A stretch of DNA of 64,000 nt, taken from positions 32,498 to 96,497 of the forward strand of contig NZ_JADIJK010000021.1 of assembly GCF_017355205.1 (NCBI RefSeq), given 5' to 3'. Source of the DNA: Bacillus sp. SD088 (GTDB lineage: Bacteria; Bacillota; Bacilli; Bacillales; Bacillaceae_C). Position numbers and translations under genes: made by a program. The notes below the pieces were generated by a model. That model worked only from the letters and a program-made list of their open reading frames with translations. It was not told the DNA's origin and did no database searches. This document shows positions 47,748 through 56,412 of the stretch, one piece after another (position 1 is the first letter of the stretch; each line of letters opens with the position of its first letter).

Positions 47748-48476
47748 ATGAATATGAGTAAGAAAGCTTTAATTGTGTGGGGTGGCTGGGATGGACATGA
47801 ACCCGAACAAATAGCAGGCCTATTTAAAGCGATTTTGGAAAAGGAAAATTTTGCAGTGGAAGTCTCTAACACTTTAGATGCATATGCAGATGGGGAAAAG
47901 CTGAAAACATTTGACTTAATCGTCCCTCATTGGACAATGGGAAAAATCGAAAACCAATATGTTGGTAATGTTTCAGAGGCTGTCGTGAGTGGTGTAGGAT
48001 TGGCAGGCTGCCACGGGGGAATGTGTGACTCTTTTCGAAATGATGTAGACTGGCAATTTATGACGGGCGGGAATTGGGTGGCACACCCCGGAAATGATGG
48101 GGTAGAGTACGAGGTGAATATAAAACATTCTTCCAGTCCTTTGTTAGAGGGAATGAGTGATTTCAAAGTAGTCAGTGAACAATATTATTTACATGTTGAT
48201 CCTGCTGTTGAAGTATTAGCTACAACTCGATTTCCGGTAGTTGGTGGACCACACTCAACGAATAGGGCGGTTGATATACCTGTTGTATGGACAAAACGTT
48301 GGGGAGAAGGTCGCGTATTTTACAATTCACTTGGACATCACGCTGACATTATAGCAAGACATGAAGTAACAGAAATGATGCGAAGAGGATTTTTGTGGGC
48401 TGCTGAGGGAAAGAGTGCAGCAGAAAAATCTTCAAGAAAAATAAGTTTTTATTCTGGAATGGGAGACAGTCAATAA
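47748..48476 (+). CDS. ThuA-like domain protein
   Basis: 242 residues of the glutamine-amidotransferase-like ThuA fold: ALIVWGGWDGHEPEQ at the start, LVPHWTMG-type middle strand and GLAGCHGGMCDSFR, then TKRWGEGRVFYNSLGHH. ThuA acts with ThuB in trehalose and related disaccharide use by rhizobia. AAAGGA precedes the ATG at 47748; the ATG two codons on is possible. Sits between two oxidoreductases, 31 bp after the first. Confidence 0.85.
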   Translation: MNMSKKALIVWGGWDGHEPEQIAGLFKAILEKENFAVEVSNTLDAYADGEKLKTFDLIVPHWTMGKIENQYVGNVSEAVVSGVGLAGCHGGMCDSFRNDVDWQFMTGGNWVAHPGNDGVEYEVNIKHSSSPLLEGMSDFKVVSEQYYLHVDPAVEVLATTRFPVVGGPHSTNRAVDIPVVWTKRWGEGRVFYNSLGHHADIIARHEVTEMMRRGFLWAAEGKSAAEKSSRKISFYSGMGDSQ

Positions 48477-48520
48477 AGCGAGACTGCCTATCACTGGGAG
48501 GCCTTATCCTCCACTAATGA
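48474..48520. repeat. Stop-codon-abutting hairpin repeat, copy 3
   Basis: TAAAGCGAGACTG starts with the thuA-like stop; stem GGAGG / CCTCC around CCTTAT. Identical in its first 13 bases to copy 1. Confidence 0.55.
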
Positions 48521-48572
48521 TTAGCTTGCTGCACTGGAAAAAATATTCTGATAAAGAAGGGAATGGTGTAGG

Positions 48573-49769
48573 ATGGCAGAAAAGAAACAAGTAAGAATCG
48601 GGATGGTTGGTTATAAGTTTATGGGAAAAGCTCACTCTCATGCCTACCGTGATGCTGCTTTTTATTTTGATCCGTCGGTGGAGCCTGTCTTGCAAGCGAT
48701 ATGTGGACGAAATGAAGAGAAAGTGAAGGAAGCCGCCGATCAGTTCGGCTGGAATTCTTATGAAACGGATTGGCGCGAACTAATCAAACGTGAAGATATT
48801 GATTTAATTGATATAGTAACCCCCAATCATAATCATGCTGAAATCGCCATCGCTGCTGCAGAAGCGGGGAAACATGTCTTTTGTGAAAAGCCATTAGCTC
48901 TTAATTTGGAACAATCACAGCGTATGCTAGAAGCGGTTGAGAAAAATAAGGTACTGCATATGATTAATCACAATTATCGATTTGCCCCTGCAATCCAGTT
49001 TGCAAAAAAATTGATTGAAGAGGGGCGCCTTGGCAGAATCTATCATATTCGTGCAACCTATTTACAAGATTGGATTATGGACCCACAATTCCCACTCGTT
49101 TGGCGCTTGAATAAGGATGTTTCTGGCTCAGGTTCACATGGTGACCTGGCCGCACATAGTATTGATCTTGCTAGATTCCTAGTAGGAGAATTTAAAGAAG
49201 TATCGGGCATTCTCGAGACATTCATTAAGCAACGTCCACTTGTAGAAGATAGCGATGGTTTAAGTGGTACCGCGTCAAGTGAAAAGGTGGGAGATGTGAA
49301 TGTTGATGATGCCAGTGTCTTTATAGCACGGTTTGTTAATGGGGCTATCGGCACCTTTGAAGCCACTCGGTTTGCGGGCGGGAACCGAAATAGAAATCGA
49401 TTTGAGATTAATGGTGAAAAAGGATCAATTCGTTGGGATGTGGAACATATGAATAATCTAGAGGTATATTTCCATGATGATGAGCCAGGACTCCAAGGTT
49501 TTCGAACGATTACGTGTACAGAGGAAACCCATCCTTTTGCAGGAGCTTATTGGCCAGCAGGTCATATTATCGGCTATGAACACACATTTATAAATCTTGT
49601 AGTGGAATTATTAAATGGAATAGATCGAGGCTGTAGTCCGTCACCAAACTTCTTTGACGGAGTAAAAAACCAAGCTGTTTTGGAAGCGGTTGAACAATCT
49701 TCACAAACAAAACAATGGATCAATATTCCAGATGTAATGCAACAGCTTGAAGCAGTAAAGAAGGAGTGA
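48573..49769 (+). CDS. Gfo/Idh/MocA family oxidoreductase
   Basis: 398 residues. Rossmann GMVGYKFMGKAHSHAY, EKP in VFCEKPLAL and the catalytic-region SGSGSHGDLAAHSIDLARF. More like inositol/3-keto-glycoside-type dehydrogenases than the first copy; the two share little beyond the fold, so they probably act on different intermediates. 96 bp after the ThuA-like gene. No transporter adjoins. Confidence 0.88.
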   Translation: MAEKKQVRIGMVGYKFMGKAHSHAYRDAAFYFDPSVEPVLQAICGRNEEKVKEAADQFGWNSYETDWRELIKREDIDLIDIVTPNHNHAEIAIAAAEAGKHVFCEKPLALNLEQSQRMLEAVEKNKVLHMINHNYRFAPAIQFAKKLIEEGRLGRIYHIRATYLQDWIMDPQFPLVWRLNKDVSGSGSHGDLAAHSIDLARFLVGEFKEVSGILETFIKQRPLVEDSDGLSGTASSEKVGDVNVDDASVFIARFVNGAIGTFEATRFAGGNRNRNRFEINGEKGSIRWDVEHMNNLEVYFHDDEPGLQGFRTITCTEETHPFAGAYWPAGHIIGYEHTFINLVVELLNGIDRGCSPSPNFFDGVKNQAVLEAVEQSSQTKQWINIPDVMQQLEAVKKE

Positions 49770-49781
49770 GAAGGAAAAATA

Positions 49782-49803
49782 GCTTTGGGCGAAAGCCCAA
49801 AGC
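49782..49803 (-). terminator. Terminator of the 26-residue minus-strand gene
   Basis: GCTTTGGGC, GAAA tetraloop, GCCCAAAGC. The T run (TATTTTT) lies on the minus strand. Confidence 0.75.
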
Positions 49804-49805
49804 CA

Positions 49806-49886
49806 TTAGTCCGCTATTGCTAAATACACAAAGTAAGCAATCATAATAAAAGCGCCAATTGTAATTATTGAACTAGTCACAATCAT
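49806..49886 (-). CDS. 26-residue membrane microprotein
   Basis: MIVTSSIITIGAFIMIAYFV begins a single hydrophobic helix ending in YLAIAD. GGGAGG precedes it; a GTG two codons in (at 49880) gives better spacing and 24 residues. A TATAAT is 35 bp upstream and a terminator follows by 3 bp. Small respiratory-oxidase subunits and sporulation peptides look similar; no assignment is possible. Confidence 0.65.
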   Translation of the reverse strand: MIVTSSIITIGAFIMIAYFVYLAIAD

Positions 49887-49920
49887 AGCCTCCCTACATG
49901 ACGTGATTTGAGATACATAC

Positions 49921-49926
49921 ATTATA
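49921..49926 (-). promoter_or_regulatory. -10 element for the microprotein gene
   Basis: TATAAT on the minus strand, with TGGCAA about 16 bp upstream as a weak -35. Confidence 0.45.
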
Positions 49927-50039
49927 ACTGAATATAATTATTTTGCCATTTTTAATCATTTTGTCATCTTTTTTTAATAGCTTTATTAATAGAAAATAGT
50001 ATAAAATAGATGTATATATAAAGAAGGGAATCGTTACTT

Positions 50040-50651
50040 ATGAGAACTTGGATAAGAAAATCACTGATTATATTAGTTTCAGTTCTTACTTTCGGTGTCG
50101 TCACCCCTTCACATGCCTTTTGGTCGCAAAATCAGGAAGTAACAAAAACATTACAGCGTACTCCTAATTCAAGTTCAACTTCTGAAAATCGTCCATCTGA
50201 GCATGAGGTGCAAATCCCTGTTACTCTTTCAGAAAAAGTTCCAGAGGATGACATTGTTGGTTCATTAATTGGGAAAGCGGAACAACAAGCCATGCTAAAA
50301 TTCGGCCCGAAAATTTCTACTGTCATTGAGTCTGAATTTAACGATGTAATTATGCCACGAATCAGTGAGGCCATTGAAATGACGGTAGCCCAATATCCAG
50401 GGGACGAACTTAAAAATCTAGCAATCACTGAGAAACCAGGAGGCGGAGTAAGCGAAAAAATCTTTAATATTTATCATGCCGAGACTGGTAAAGATCTGAT
50501 TTTATTTCATGTCCGCAGAGACAAGCCCCCTTTAGCAGGCTATCAATTTAATTTTCATTACCATACTTATCATGATCAATTCCAGGCCCACTATACAATG
50601 GGAACGATTTACTGGAGCAAAGATACCCCTCCTAATTGGCACACCGTATAA
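50040..50651 (+). CDS. ypjP: YpjP-like secreted protein
   Basis: 203 residues, the same as B. subtilis YpjP, which also lies beside thyB-dfrA. Signal peptide about 1-26 (LIILVSVLTFGVVTPSHA). C-terminal half is conserved: FNFHYHTYHDQFQAHYTMGTI. AAGAAGGG precedes the ATG at a longer spacing. Function unknown. A strong hairpin follows. Confidence 0.88.
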   Translation: MRTWIRKSLIILVSVLTFGVVTPSHAFWSQNQEVTKTLQRTPNSSSTSENRPSEHEVQIPVTLSEKVPEDDIVGSLIGKAEQQAMLKFGPKISTVIESEFNDVIMPRISEAIEMTVAQYPGDELKNLAITEKPGGGVSEKIFNIYHAETGKDLILFHVRRDKPPLAGYQFNFHYHTYHDQFQAHYTMGTIYWSKDTPPNWHTV

Positions 50652-50696
50652 GAAAGCAAGTTCGCTGATTTTAAAGCCGAACTTGCTTTCTTGCAT
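50652..50696 (+). terminator. Terminator of ypjP
   Basis: GAAAGCAAGTTCG pairs with CGAACTTGCTTTC (13 bp), then TTGCATTTT. Confidence 0.75.
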
Positions 50697-50769
50697 TTTC
50701 CGTTTCTTCACATGAATGCCCATGATATAATAAGATATCGATAGATTTAAGTGGAAGTAGGAAATCGAA

Positions 50770-51456
50770 ATGCGAAAATGGTTCATTATTCCCATTATGC
50801 TTTTGGCTATTTTTTTTATATCAGATAAAACTCGTGCCGATTATAAGGGAATATTATTGGGCGAAAGCGATTTATATTCAACATTACAACTTCGTGCCGG
50901 AGGTCTACTTAAGGAAATCGTTGTACTTCCCCAAAATGGTTACAACCACAATGAAGCAAAAGCAATCATTCATAGGCTGGATCGATTGCCAAAATCGATT
51001 TTGCAAAAAACAGTTCATCAACATATCAAAATAATCTTGTTTAATGGAAAACTAACAGATCATGATCGTGTCCCCTATCTTCAGGGGGAAATACCAAGAG
51101 GCTATACAGAACCGGTCGTTTGGGATGATGTTCCTGGAATAGGGGGCACTGAGCTTGTTTATGTGAAGATCGGTTATAGCGAAAGAGGAAAAGGACATGG
51201 ATCTGTAAATTTAGAGTATCACGAGCTTGCTCATTCCTTAATGAATTTAGTGTATAATGATACAATAGTTTCTGATGAAATAAGTAATCTATGGTCTGTG
51301 GAGGCAGAATCGATTTTTCCTAGAAATCAATACTTTTTGAATTATAAAGAGGAATATTTCGCGGAATGCTTTGCCTATTACTTTTTTTCTCCTGAAACAA
51401 GAAAGGTTTTACAGCAAAAGGCCCCTAAGACATATGAATTTTTTAATAAGTTATAA
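50770..51456 (+). CDS. Secreted anthrax-lethal-factor/PPEP-like metallopeptidase
   Basis: 228 residues, signal peptide about 1-23. Zinc site HELAH at 151-155 and Glu199 in [12 protein letters not shown]; the 48-residue His-to-Glu spacing is close to that of anthrax lethal factor (HEFGH...YFAEAFR). WDDVPGIGG at 118-126 is typical of the ATLF domain. Pro-Pro endopeptidases of this M34 clan cleave surface adhesins. Inserted between ypjP and thyB. Confidence 0.85.
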   Translation: MRKWFIIPIMLLAIFFISDKTRADYKGILLGESDLYSTLQLRAGGLLKEIVVLPQNGYNHNEAKAIIHRLDRLPKSILQKTVHQHIKIILFNGKLTDHDRVPYLQGEIPRGYTEPVVWDDVPGIGGTELVYVKIGYSERGKGHGSVNLEYHELAHSLMNLVYNDTIVSDEISNLWSVEAESIFPRNQYFLNYKEEYFAECFAYYFFSPETRKVLQQKAPKTYEFFNKL

Positions 51457-51476
51457 GTAGTGAGGATGTGGATGGC

Positions 51477-52271
51477 TTGGAACAGTATTTGAATTTATGC
51501 AAGCAGGTATTAGATAAGGGTCAGGTTAAAGAAGATCGAACAGGAACGGGGACCGTTAGTGTTTTTGGACATCAAATGCGATTTGATTTACAAAAAGGGT
51601 TTCCATTATTAACAACAAAAAAGCTTCATACAAAATCCATTATTCATGAACTGTTGTGGTTTTTAGCTGGGGATACGAATGTGCATTACCTCCAGGAAAA
51701 TGGTGTAAGAATTTGGAACGAATGGGCAGACGAGAACGGAGAATTAGGGCCAGTTTATGGGAAACAATGGCGTTCTTGGGAAGCGGCTGATGGTAGAACA
51801 ATTGACCAAATTAAAGATGTTCTTGAACAGATCAAAACAACTCCTGACTCCCGAAGAATGATCGTCAATGCTTGGAATGTAGGAGAAATTAATCAAATGG
51901 CTTTGCCACCTTGCCATTGTTTATTTCAATTTTATGTGGCGGATGGAAAGCTTTCATGTCAGCTTTACCAAAGATCTGCAGATATCTTTCTTGGCGTACC
52001 TTTTAATATTGCTTCATATGCATTGCTGACAATGATGATGGCGCATGTTACAGGTTTACAACCAGGAGAATTTATTCACACTTTTGGAGATGCCCATATC
52101 TATTCAAATCATTTTGAGCAAATTAAATTACAGTTACAGCGAGATCCTCGGCCATTGCCAGAGTTGAAAATAAACCCTGAAGTAACTGATTTGTTCCAGT
52201 TTAAATATGAAGATTTCTCACTTGAGGGTTATGATCCCCACCCAGCTATTAAGGGAGTGGTCAGTATATGA
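51477..52271 (+). CDS. thyB: Thymidylate synthase
   Basis: Methylates dUMP to dTMP with methylene-THF, releasing DHF. 264 residues from the TTG at 51477, exactly the length of B. subtilis ThyB; a GTG three codons earlier (51468) is possible. Catalytic Cys in [16 protein letters not shown] and [16 protein letters not shown] are present. Overlaps dfrA by 4 bp, pairing the DHF producer and its recycler. Confidence 0.96.
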   Translation: MEQYLNLCKQVLDKGQVKEDRTGTGTVSVFGHQMRFDLQKGFPLLTTKKLHTKSIIHELLWFLAGDTNVHYLQENGVRIWNEWADENGELGPVYGKQWRSWEAADGRTIDQIKDVLEQIKTTPDSRRMIVNAWNVGEINQMALPPCHCLFQFYVADGKLSCQLYQRSADIFLGVPFNIASYALLTMMMAHVTGLQPGEFIHTFGDAHIYSNHFEQIKLQLQRDPRPLPELKINPEVTDLFQFKYEDFSLEGYDPHPAIKGVVSI

Positions 52272-52753
52272 TCTCCTTTCTATGGGCTGAAGATGAAAAT
52301 CGCCTTATTGGCAAGGATAATCAGCTGCCTTGGCGACTTCCAGCCGACTTGCAATATTTTAAAGAAACGACAATGGGACATCCAATTGTAATGGGAAGAA
52401 AAACGTATGAATCAATTGGAAAACCGCTGCCTGGAAGGACAAATATTGTAATGACGAGAAATCCTTCATTTACAGCAGATGGATGTGAGATCTTCCGTTC
52501 CAAAGAAGAATTTTTATCATGGGCTGATAAAGTAAATGAAGAAATATTTGTGATTGGTGGAGCGGAAGTATATCGTCTATTTATTGAAGAGGTTGATCAG
52601 TTATATGTAACAAAAATATTTGATCAGTTTGAAGGGGACGAATATTTTCCGAGAATTAACTGGGAGGCATGGCAACTCGTCTCAAAAAAGATAGGACGAA
52701 AAGATGAAAAAAACCCTTATGATTATGAATTTAGATTATTTAAACGTAAATAA
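52268..52753 (+). CDS. dfrA: Dihydrofolate reductase
   Basis: Reduces DHF to THF with NADPH. 161 residues. Active-site [13 protein letters not shown] with the proton-donor Asp, [15 protein letters not shown] and IVIGG-like [12 protein letters not shown] are intact. ATG overlaps the thyB stop. Confidence 0.97.
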   Translation: MISFLWAEDENRLIGKDNQLPWRLPADLQYFKETTMGHPIVMGRKTYESIGKPLPGRTNIVMTRNPSFTADGCEIFRSKEEFLSWADKVNEEIFVIGGAEVYRLFIEEVDQLYVTKIFDQFEGDEYFPRINWEAWQLVSKKIGRKDEKNPYDYEFRLFKRK

Positions 52754-52784
52754 AGGAAGAAAAATTTCCTAAAACTATTATGTT

Positions 52785-52812
52785 AGCTTGGAGCATGCCT
52801 CCAAGCTTTTTT
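52785..52812 (+). terminator. Terminator of thyB-dfrA
   Basis: AGCTTGGAG, CATGC, CTCCAAGCT and six Ts. Confidence 0.92.
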
Positions 52813-52892
52813 CTGTCTATATGTCTTCATTATCAATATTTAATTATGTTCCCAATTACTCATGGGTTGAATATGGTAATACAGTAAAGATG

Positions 52893-52920
52893 TTTACAAC
52901 AATATGAATGCGATTACAAT
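52893..52920 (+). promoter_or_regulatory. Promoter of the solute-binding-protein gene
   Basis: TTTACA, 16 bp, TACAAT. A cre site covers the spacer end and most of the -10. The leader to the TTG start is about 135 nt. Confidence 0.6.
52905..52918. promoter_or_regulatory. CcpA cre site, 13 of 14
   Basis: TGAATGCGATTACA differs from TGWAANCGNTNWCA only at position 5, and overlaps the -10 of the promoter at 52893. Confidence 0.6.
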
Positions 52921-53059
52921 ATAGGGTGAATTTTTTAGAAGGATTGTGTAGGTTGAACTTTCTAGTGAAGAAAATGAAAGGATCTCTAAAGAAACAAAGA
53001 TTTAGAACTATCTTTAATTGAAAGGGAATCTCGCTAAGAACAATAGGGAGGGTTATGAA

Positions 53060-54370
53060 TTGAAAAAGAGATGGAGTCTTTTATTATTTGTGGGTTTGCT
53101 AGGAATAGTAACGTTGATTGTTTCAGGATGTAGTTCATCTACAAAAGGGAACCCAGATTCTAGTTCAAAAAAAATCCAATTAACGATGGCGGCATGGGGA
53201 AACCCAGCTGAAATTAAAGTGTATCAACGTGGACTTGATGAATACGAAAAGACACATAAAAATGTAAGTATTAAATTAATTCCTGTACCTAGTGATAATT
53301 ATGAACAAAAGCTTCTGACACAATTATCTGGTGGGCAAGCGCATGATATTTTTTATGTCGGTTCTGAGACGATGCCAAAGTTGGTTGAAACTGGAAAAAT
53401 TGCAGAATTAACCGAGTTTCTTGAAAGTGACGAAAGCTATGTAAAAGCCGATGAATTTGCAGATGGTTTATGGGGAGCAGCAAGACAAAACGATAAGATT
53501 TATGGAGTTTCTGTTGATAATAATCCTTACCTCATGTACTACAATAAAAAAGTTTTAAAAGAAGCCGGTATCGAAAAAACACCACAGGATCATTTTGAAG
53601 AGGGAACTTGGAATTGGGATACATTTGCGGAGATGACAGATAAGCTTGTTGAGGCTGGAAAACGTGGGTTTGTAGCTGAAAACAATAGTGGTCATTTATT
53701 CTCTTGGGTTTGGTCAAATGGTGGAAATTTATTTGATGAAGATGGAAATTATATTTTAGAAGAAAATGTGCAAGCACAAGAAACCTTTAAATATCTTGAG
53801 AAATTGGTGAAAGGCGGAAATATAACCTATTCTGGCTCATTACCGAAAGGGCAGGGTGCGGATGCAATGTTTATGTCAAATCAGGTGGGCTTTGTTGCGG
53901 CAGGCCGCTGGTTAACACCGATGTTTAGTGAGAATAAAGCATTGGAATTCGATTATATTCCATGGCCAACAAATACGGGAAATGAAATGGAACCTGCGGC
54001 TATTGCGATTGCTTATATGTCTGTTTCGAAAGAATCGAAGCATATGGATGAAGCGATGAAGTTTTTATCTTATTATACTTCTGCTGAAGGGCAGAAGGCT
54101 CGACTTGCTGATAATGGCAATGCTGTTCCGTCTGTAAATGGTGTTGATGAGCTCATTACAGATGATGCGATTCCAGAACACGCTGATTATTTAATCGAAG
54201 CTAGAAACATCGGAAAAGTTGAAGACCAACAAGTCATGATTCCGGGAATGGAAAGTGAAATAAAGGATCTAATGGACCTTATGTACCTTGGAAAGCAAGA
54301 TGCTGAAAAAACAATAGAAGCAGTGTCAAAAAAGGCGAAAGAAATGATTGATGAACATCGGGGGAAATAA
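53060..54370 (+). CDS. ABC transporter extracellular sugar-binding lipoprotein
   Basis: 436 residues, family 1 solute-binding protein. The signal peptide ends in lipobox IVSGC, so the mature protein is lipid-anchored. Typical features are AWGNPAEIKVYQRGLDEYEK, HDIFYVGSE and a C-terminal helical lobe. TTG start set by GGGAGGG. No permease or ATPase gene adjoins, so it must share components encoded elsewhere. The cre-overlapped promoter implies repression when glucose is available. Confidence 0.9.
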   Translation: MKKRWSLLLFVGLLGIVTLIVSGCSSSTKGNPDSSSKKIQLTMAAWGNPAEIKVYQRGLDEYEKTHKNVSIKLIPVPSDNYEQKLLTQLSGGQAHDIFYVGSETMPKLVETGKIAELTEFLESDESYVKADEFADGLWGAARQNDKIYGVSVDNNPYLMYYNKKVLKEAGIEKTPQDHFEEGTWNWDTFAEMTDKLVEAGKRGFVAENNSGHLFSWVWSNGGNLFDEDGNYILEENVQAQETFKYLEKLVKGGNITYSGSLPKGQGADAMFMSNQVGFVAAGRWLTPMFSENKALEFDYIPWPTNTGNEMEPAAIAIAYMSVSKESKHMDEAMKFLSYYTSAEGQKARLADNGNAVPSVNGVDELITDDAIPEHADYLIEARNIGKVEDQQVMIPGMESEIKDLMDLMYLGKQDAEKTIEAVSKKAKEMIDEHRGK

Positions 54371-54387
54371 AGATAGCGATGAAAATT

Positions 54388-54417
54388 AAAAAGTGAGTCC
54401 AAAGAGGCTCACTTTTT
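54388..54417. terminator. Bidirectional terminator, binding protein / hemolysin III
   Basis: AAAAAGTGAG pairs with CTCACTTTTT, serving convergent genes. Confidence 0.88.
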
Positions 54418-54439
54418 AAATAGAGTTTAATTGTGAATA

Positions 54440-55090
54440 TTAAACATAGAACAAAACGCAAAAGTACATAAATGCACTTCCAGCAATAACAAATAAATGC
54501 CAAATTGCATGTGAGTATGGTAAATTTCTCCAAATATAGAAGATGGCTCCGACTGAATAAAAGATTCCGCCTGTTAGTAACAAGTAAAATCCGGCCGGGC
54601 TTAGACTTGTATATAATGGTTTAATTGCAATAATGATCAACCAACCCATAAGCAGATAAAATACTGTGGATAGAACTCTAAATTTATTTACTAGGAAGCA
54701 TTTTAACGTAATCCCAGCAATAGCCAGCCCCCAAATAATTCCAAATAAGGTCCAACCTAAACTTCCATTTAAAGAAACGAGAGTAAGTGGTGTACATGTT
54801 CCAGCAATCAAAACATAAATAGCTGAATGGTCTAGGATGGCAAATACATTTTTAGTCTTAGAGGGCTTGAAACTATGAAGCATTGTAGAAAATAGGTAAA
54901 GTAAAATCATTGAAACGCCAAAAATGGTGAAACTCACCACATGCATAGCATTTCCATTATTAACAGCGGAAACAATTAAAATGACTAGAGCTGGAATACT
55001 TAAAAGAAAGCCGATTCCGTGTGTGATCGCATTCGCTAGCTCTTCTTTCCAATTAAAAGTTGCCCCGTCTGTGTAGTATGAGGTTTCCAT
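54440..55090 (-). CDS. yplQ: Hemolysin III family membrane protein (YplQ/PAQR type)
   Basis: 216 residues with seven predicted membrane helices. PAQR metal motifs: EELANAITHG, S-x3-H in STMLHSF with LDHSAIY, and the C-terminal HAIWHLFV. Such proteins are thought to be zinc-dependent hydrolases of membrane lipids. The ATG at 55090 follows GGAGG by 7 nt; the frame opens earlier at 55141 without a site. Confidence 0.9.
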   Translation of the reverse strand: METSYYTDGATFNWKEELANAITHGIGFLLSIPALVILIVSAVNNGNAMHVVSFTIFGVSMILLYLFSTMLHSFKPSKTKNVFAILDHSAIYVLIAGTCTPLTLVSLNGSLGWTLFGIIWGLAIAGITLKCFLVNKFRVLSTVFYLLMGWLIIIAIKPLYTSLSPAGFYLLLTGGIFYSVGAIFYIWRNLPYSHAIWHLFVIAGSAFMYFCVLFYV

Positions 55091-55229
55091 CGTCATTCCT
55101 CCATTCTTTTTCATCATAGTGGTTTCTAAGGACAATAGCAATTATTATTTTCGAATAGAGCATTTTTATTCTGTCGTTTCATGTCCTAAACCTGTATAAT
55201 TAAGATAACGATCATGAGGATGTGAAGCA

Positions 55230-56072
55230 TTGAAAAAAATTAAAATTGTAACAGATTCAACGTCTGACTTAACAGTCGAAGAGATTGAATATTTAAATAT
55301 ACATGTGATTCCTTTATCAATTTTTATTAATGAAGGGACATATACTGATGGAGTAGACATCACTCCAGAAATGTTCATGATTAAAATGAAGATGGCCCAA
55401 GAGCTACCTAAAAGCTCCCAGCCGTCCGTTGGTGAATTTATTAAGCTTTATGATGAACTTGGAAAAGATGGCAGTGAGATTATTTCTATTCATATGACTG
55501 GTCATATGAGTGGGACTGTAGAAACAGCCAAATCTGCTGCGCAAATGTCCAATTCTAAAGTAAAAGTAATTGATTCTAAATTTATTTCCAAAGCTTTGGC
55601 TTTTCAAGTGAGAGAAGCTGCTAGACTTTCTCATTTAGGGCATAGTCTAGAAGAAATTCTAGTAAAATTAAAAAAGATTCGTGAAAATACGAAACTATAT
55701 GTGGCCGTGAATACTTTAGAAAACTTAGCAAAAGGCGGAAGAATTGGAAAGGGTAAGGCAATGATTGGTTCATTGTTAAATATTAAACCGATCGCTCGCT
55801 TAGATAATGGTGCGTACACCCCCGTCACCAAAGTTAGAAGTAAATCGCAAATATTGGATTTTTTAATAAAGCAGTTTATGGAAGAGAGTAAAGGGAAAAG
55901 CATTAATAGTATCGGCATTTCCCATGCTGACGGCTTGGAGCTTGCTATGAAAATGAAAGAGAAGATCGAAGAAATCACAGGCTTTCCCAAAGTTGAAATT
56001 GATTATACGACGCCGGTTATAAGTACCCATACAGGTCCTGGAGCTATAGGATTTATGTATTATTTTGATTAA
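55230..56072 (+). CDS. DegV family fatty-acid-binding protein
   Basis: 280 residues. DegV/FakB proteins bind fatty acids for phosphorylation by FakA and incorporation into phospholipid. Conserved TDSTSDL at 8-14, SQPSVGEF, MTGHMSGT and the C-terminal HTGPGAIG. TTG start. A TATAAT lies at about 40 bp upstream. Which paralogue it represents cannot be said. Confidence 0.92.
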   Translation: MKKIKIVTDSTSDLTVEEIEYLNIHVIPLSIFINEGTYTDGVDITPEMFMIKMKMAQELPKSSQPSVGEFIKLYDELGKDGSEIISIHMTGHMSGTVETAKSAAQMSNSKVKVIDSKFISKALAFQVREAARLSHLGHSLEEILVKLKKIRENTKLYVAVNTLENLAKGGRIGKGKAMIGSLLNIKPIARLDNGAYTPVTKVRSKSQILDFLIKQFMEESKGKSINSIGISHADGLELAMKMKEKIEEITGFPKVEIDYTTPVISTHTGPGAIGFMYYFD

Positions 56073-56086
56073 CATTATTTAATCGG

Positions 56087-56113
56087 AACGATCTAAAATT
56101 AGATCGTTTTTTT
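56087..56113 (+). terminator. Terminator of degV-like gene
   Basis: AACGATCT, AAAATT loop, AGATCGTT and seven Ts. Confidence 0.9.
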
Positions 56114-56171
56114 AAGGTCAAGGAAACTATAAAATTGTCGCTTGCGGATAAATTGCTTATCTTGCAGTTGG

Positions 56172-56298
56172 TGTCTAGCTCCAGACGCCATCGGCTCGAG
56201 GTCAAATAACCTGAGCCAATGAAAGGCAAACAACGCCTTTCTTTGTCTCAGAACATTTGCTTGTCGCCGATAGGCGGGCGCCTTGCGCTTTTCTTGTT
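56172..56298. repeat. Dispersed repeat family B, copy 1
   Basis: Starts GTCTAGCTCCAGACGCCATC and ends CGCCTTGCGCTTTTCTTGTT. The ends are partly self-complementary (GGCGCC-type), and an inner GAAAGGC...GCCTTTC hairpin is present. It fills the gap before ypmR. Confidence 0.7.
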
Positions 56299-56370
56299 GA
56301 TAATCGGATAGGATTCTGACCATTTTTTTCATTCAATATAGGATATGGTTATTTGCTAAATATGTTCGTA

Positions 56371-56379
56371 TGTTATAAT
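56371..56379 (+). promoter_or_regulatory. Extended -10 promoter of ypmR
   Basis: TGTTATAAT, 34 bp before the start. Confidence 0.55.
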
Positions 56380-56412
56380 AAAATTTGATTTTATTTAGGG
56401 GGATGTAAAACA

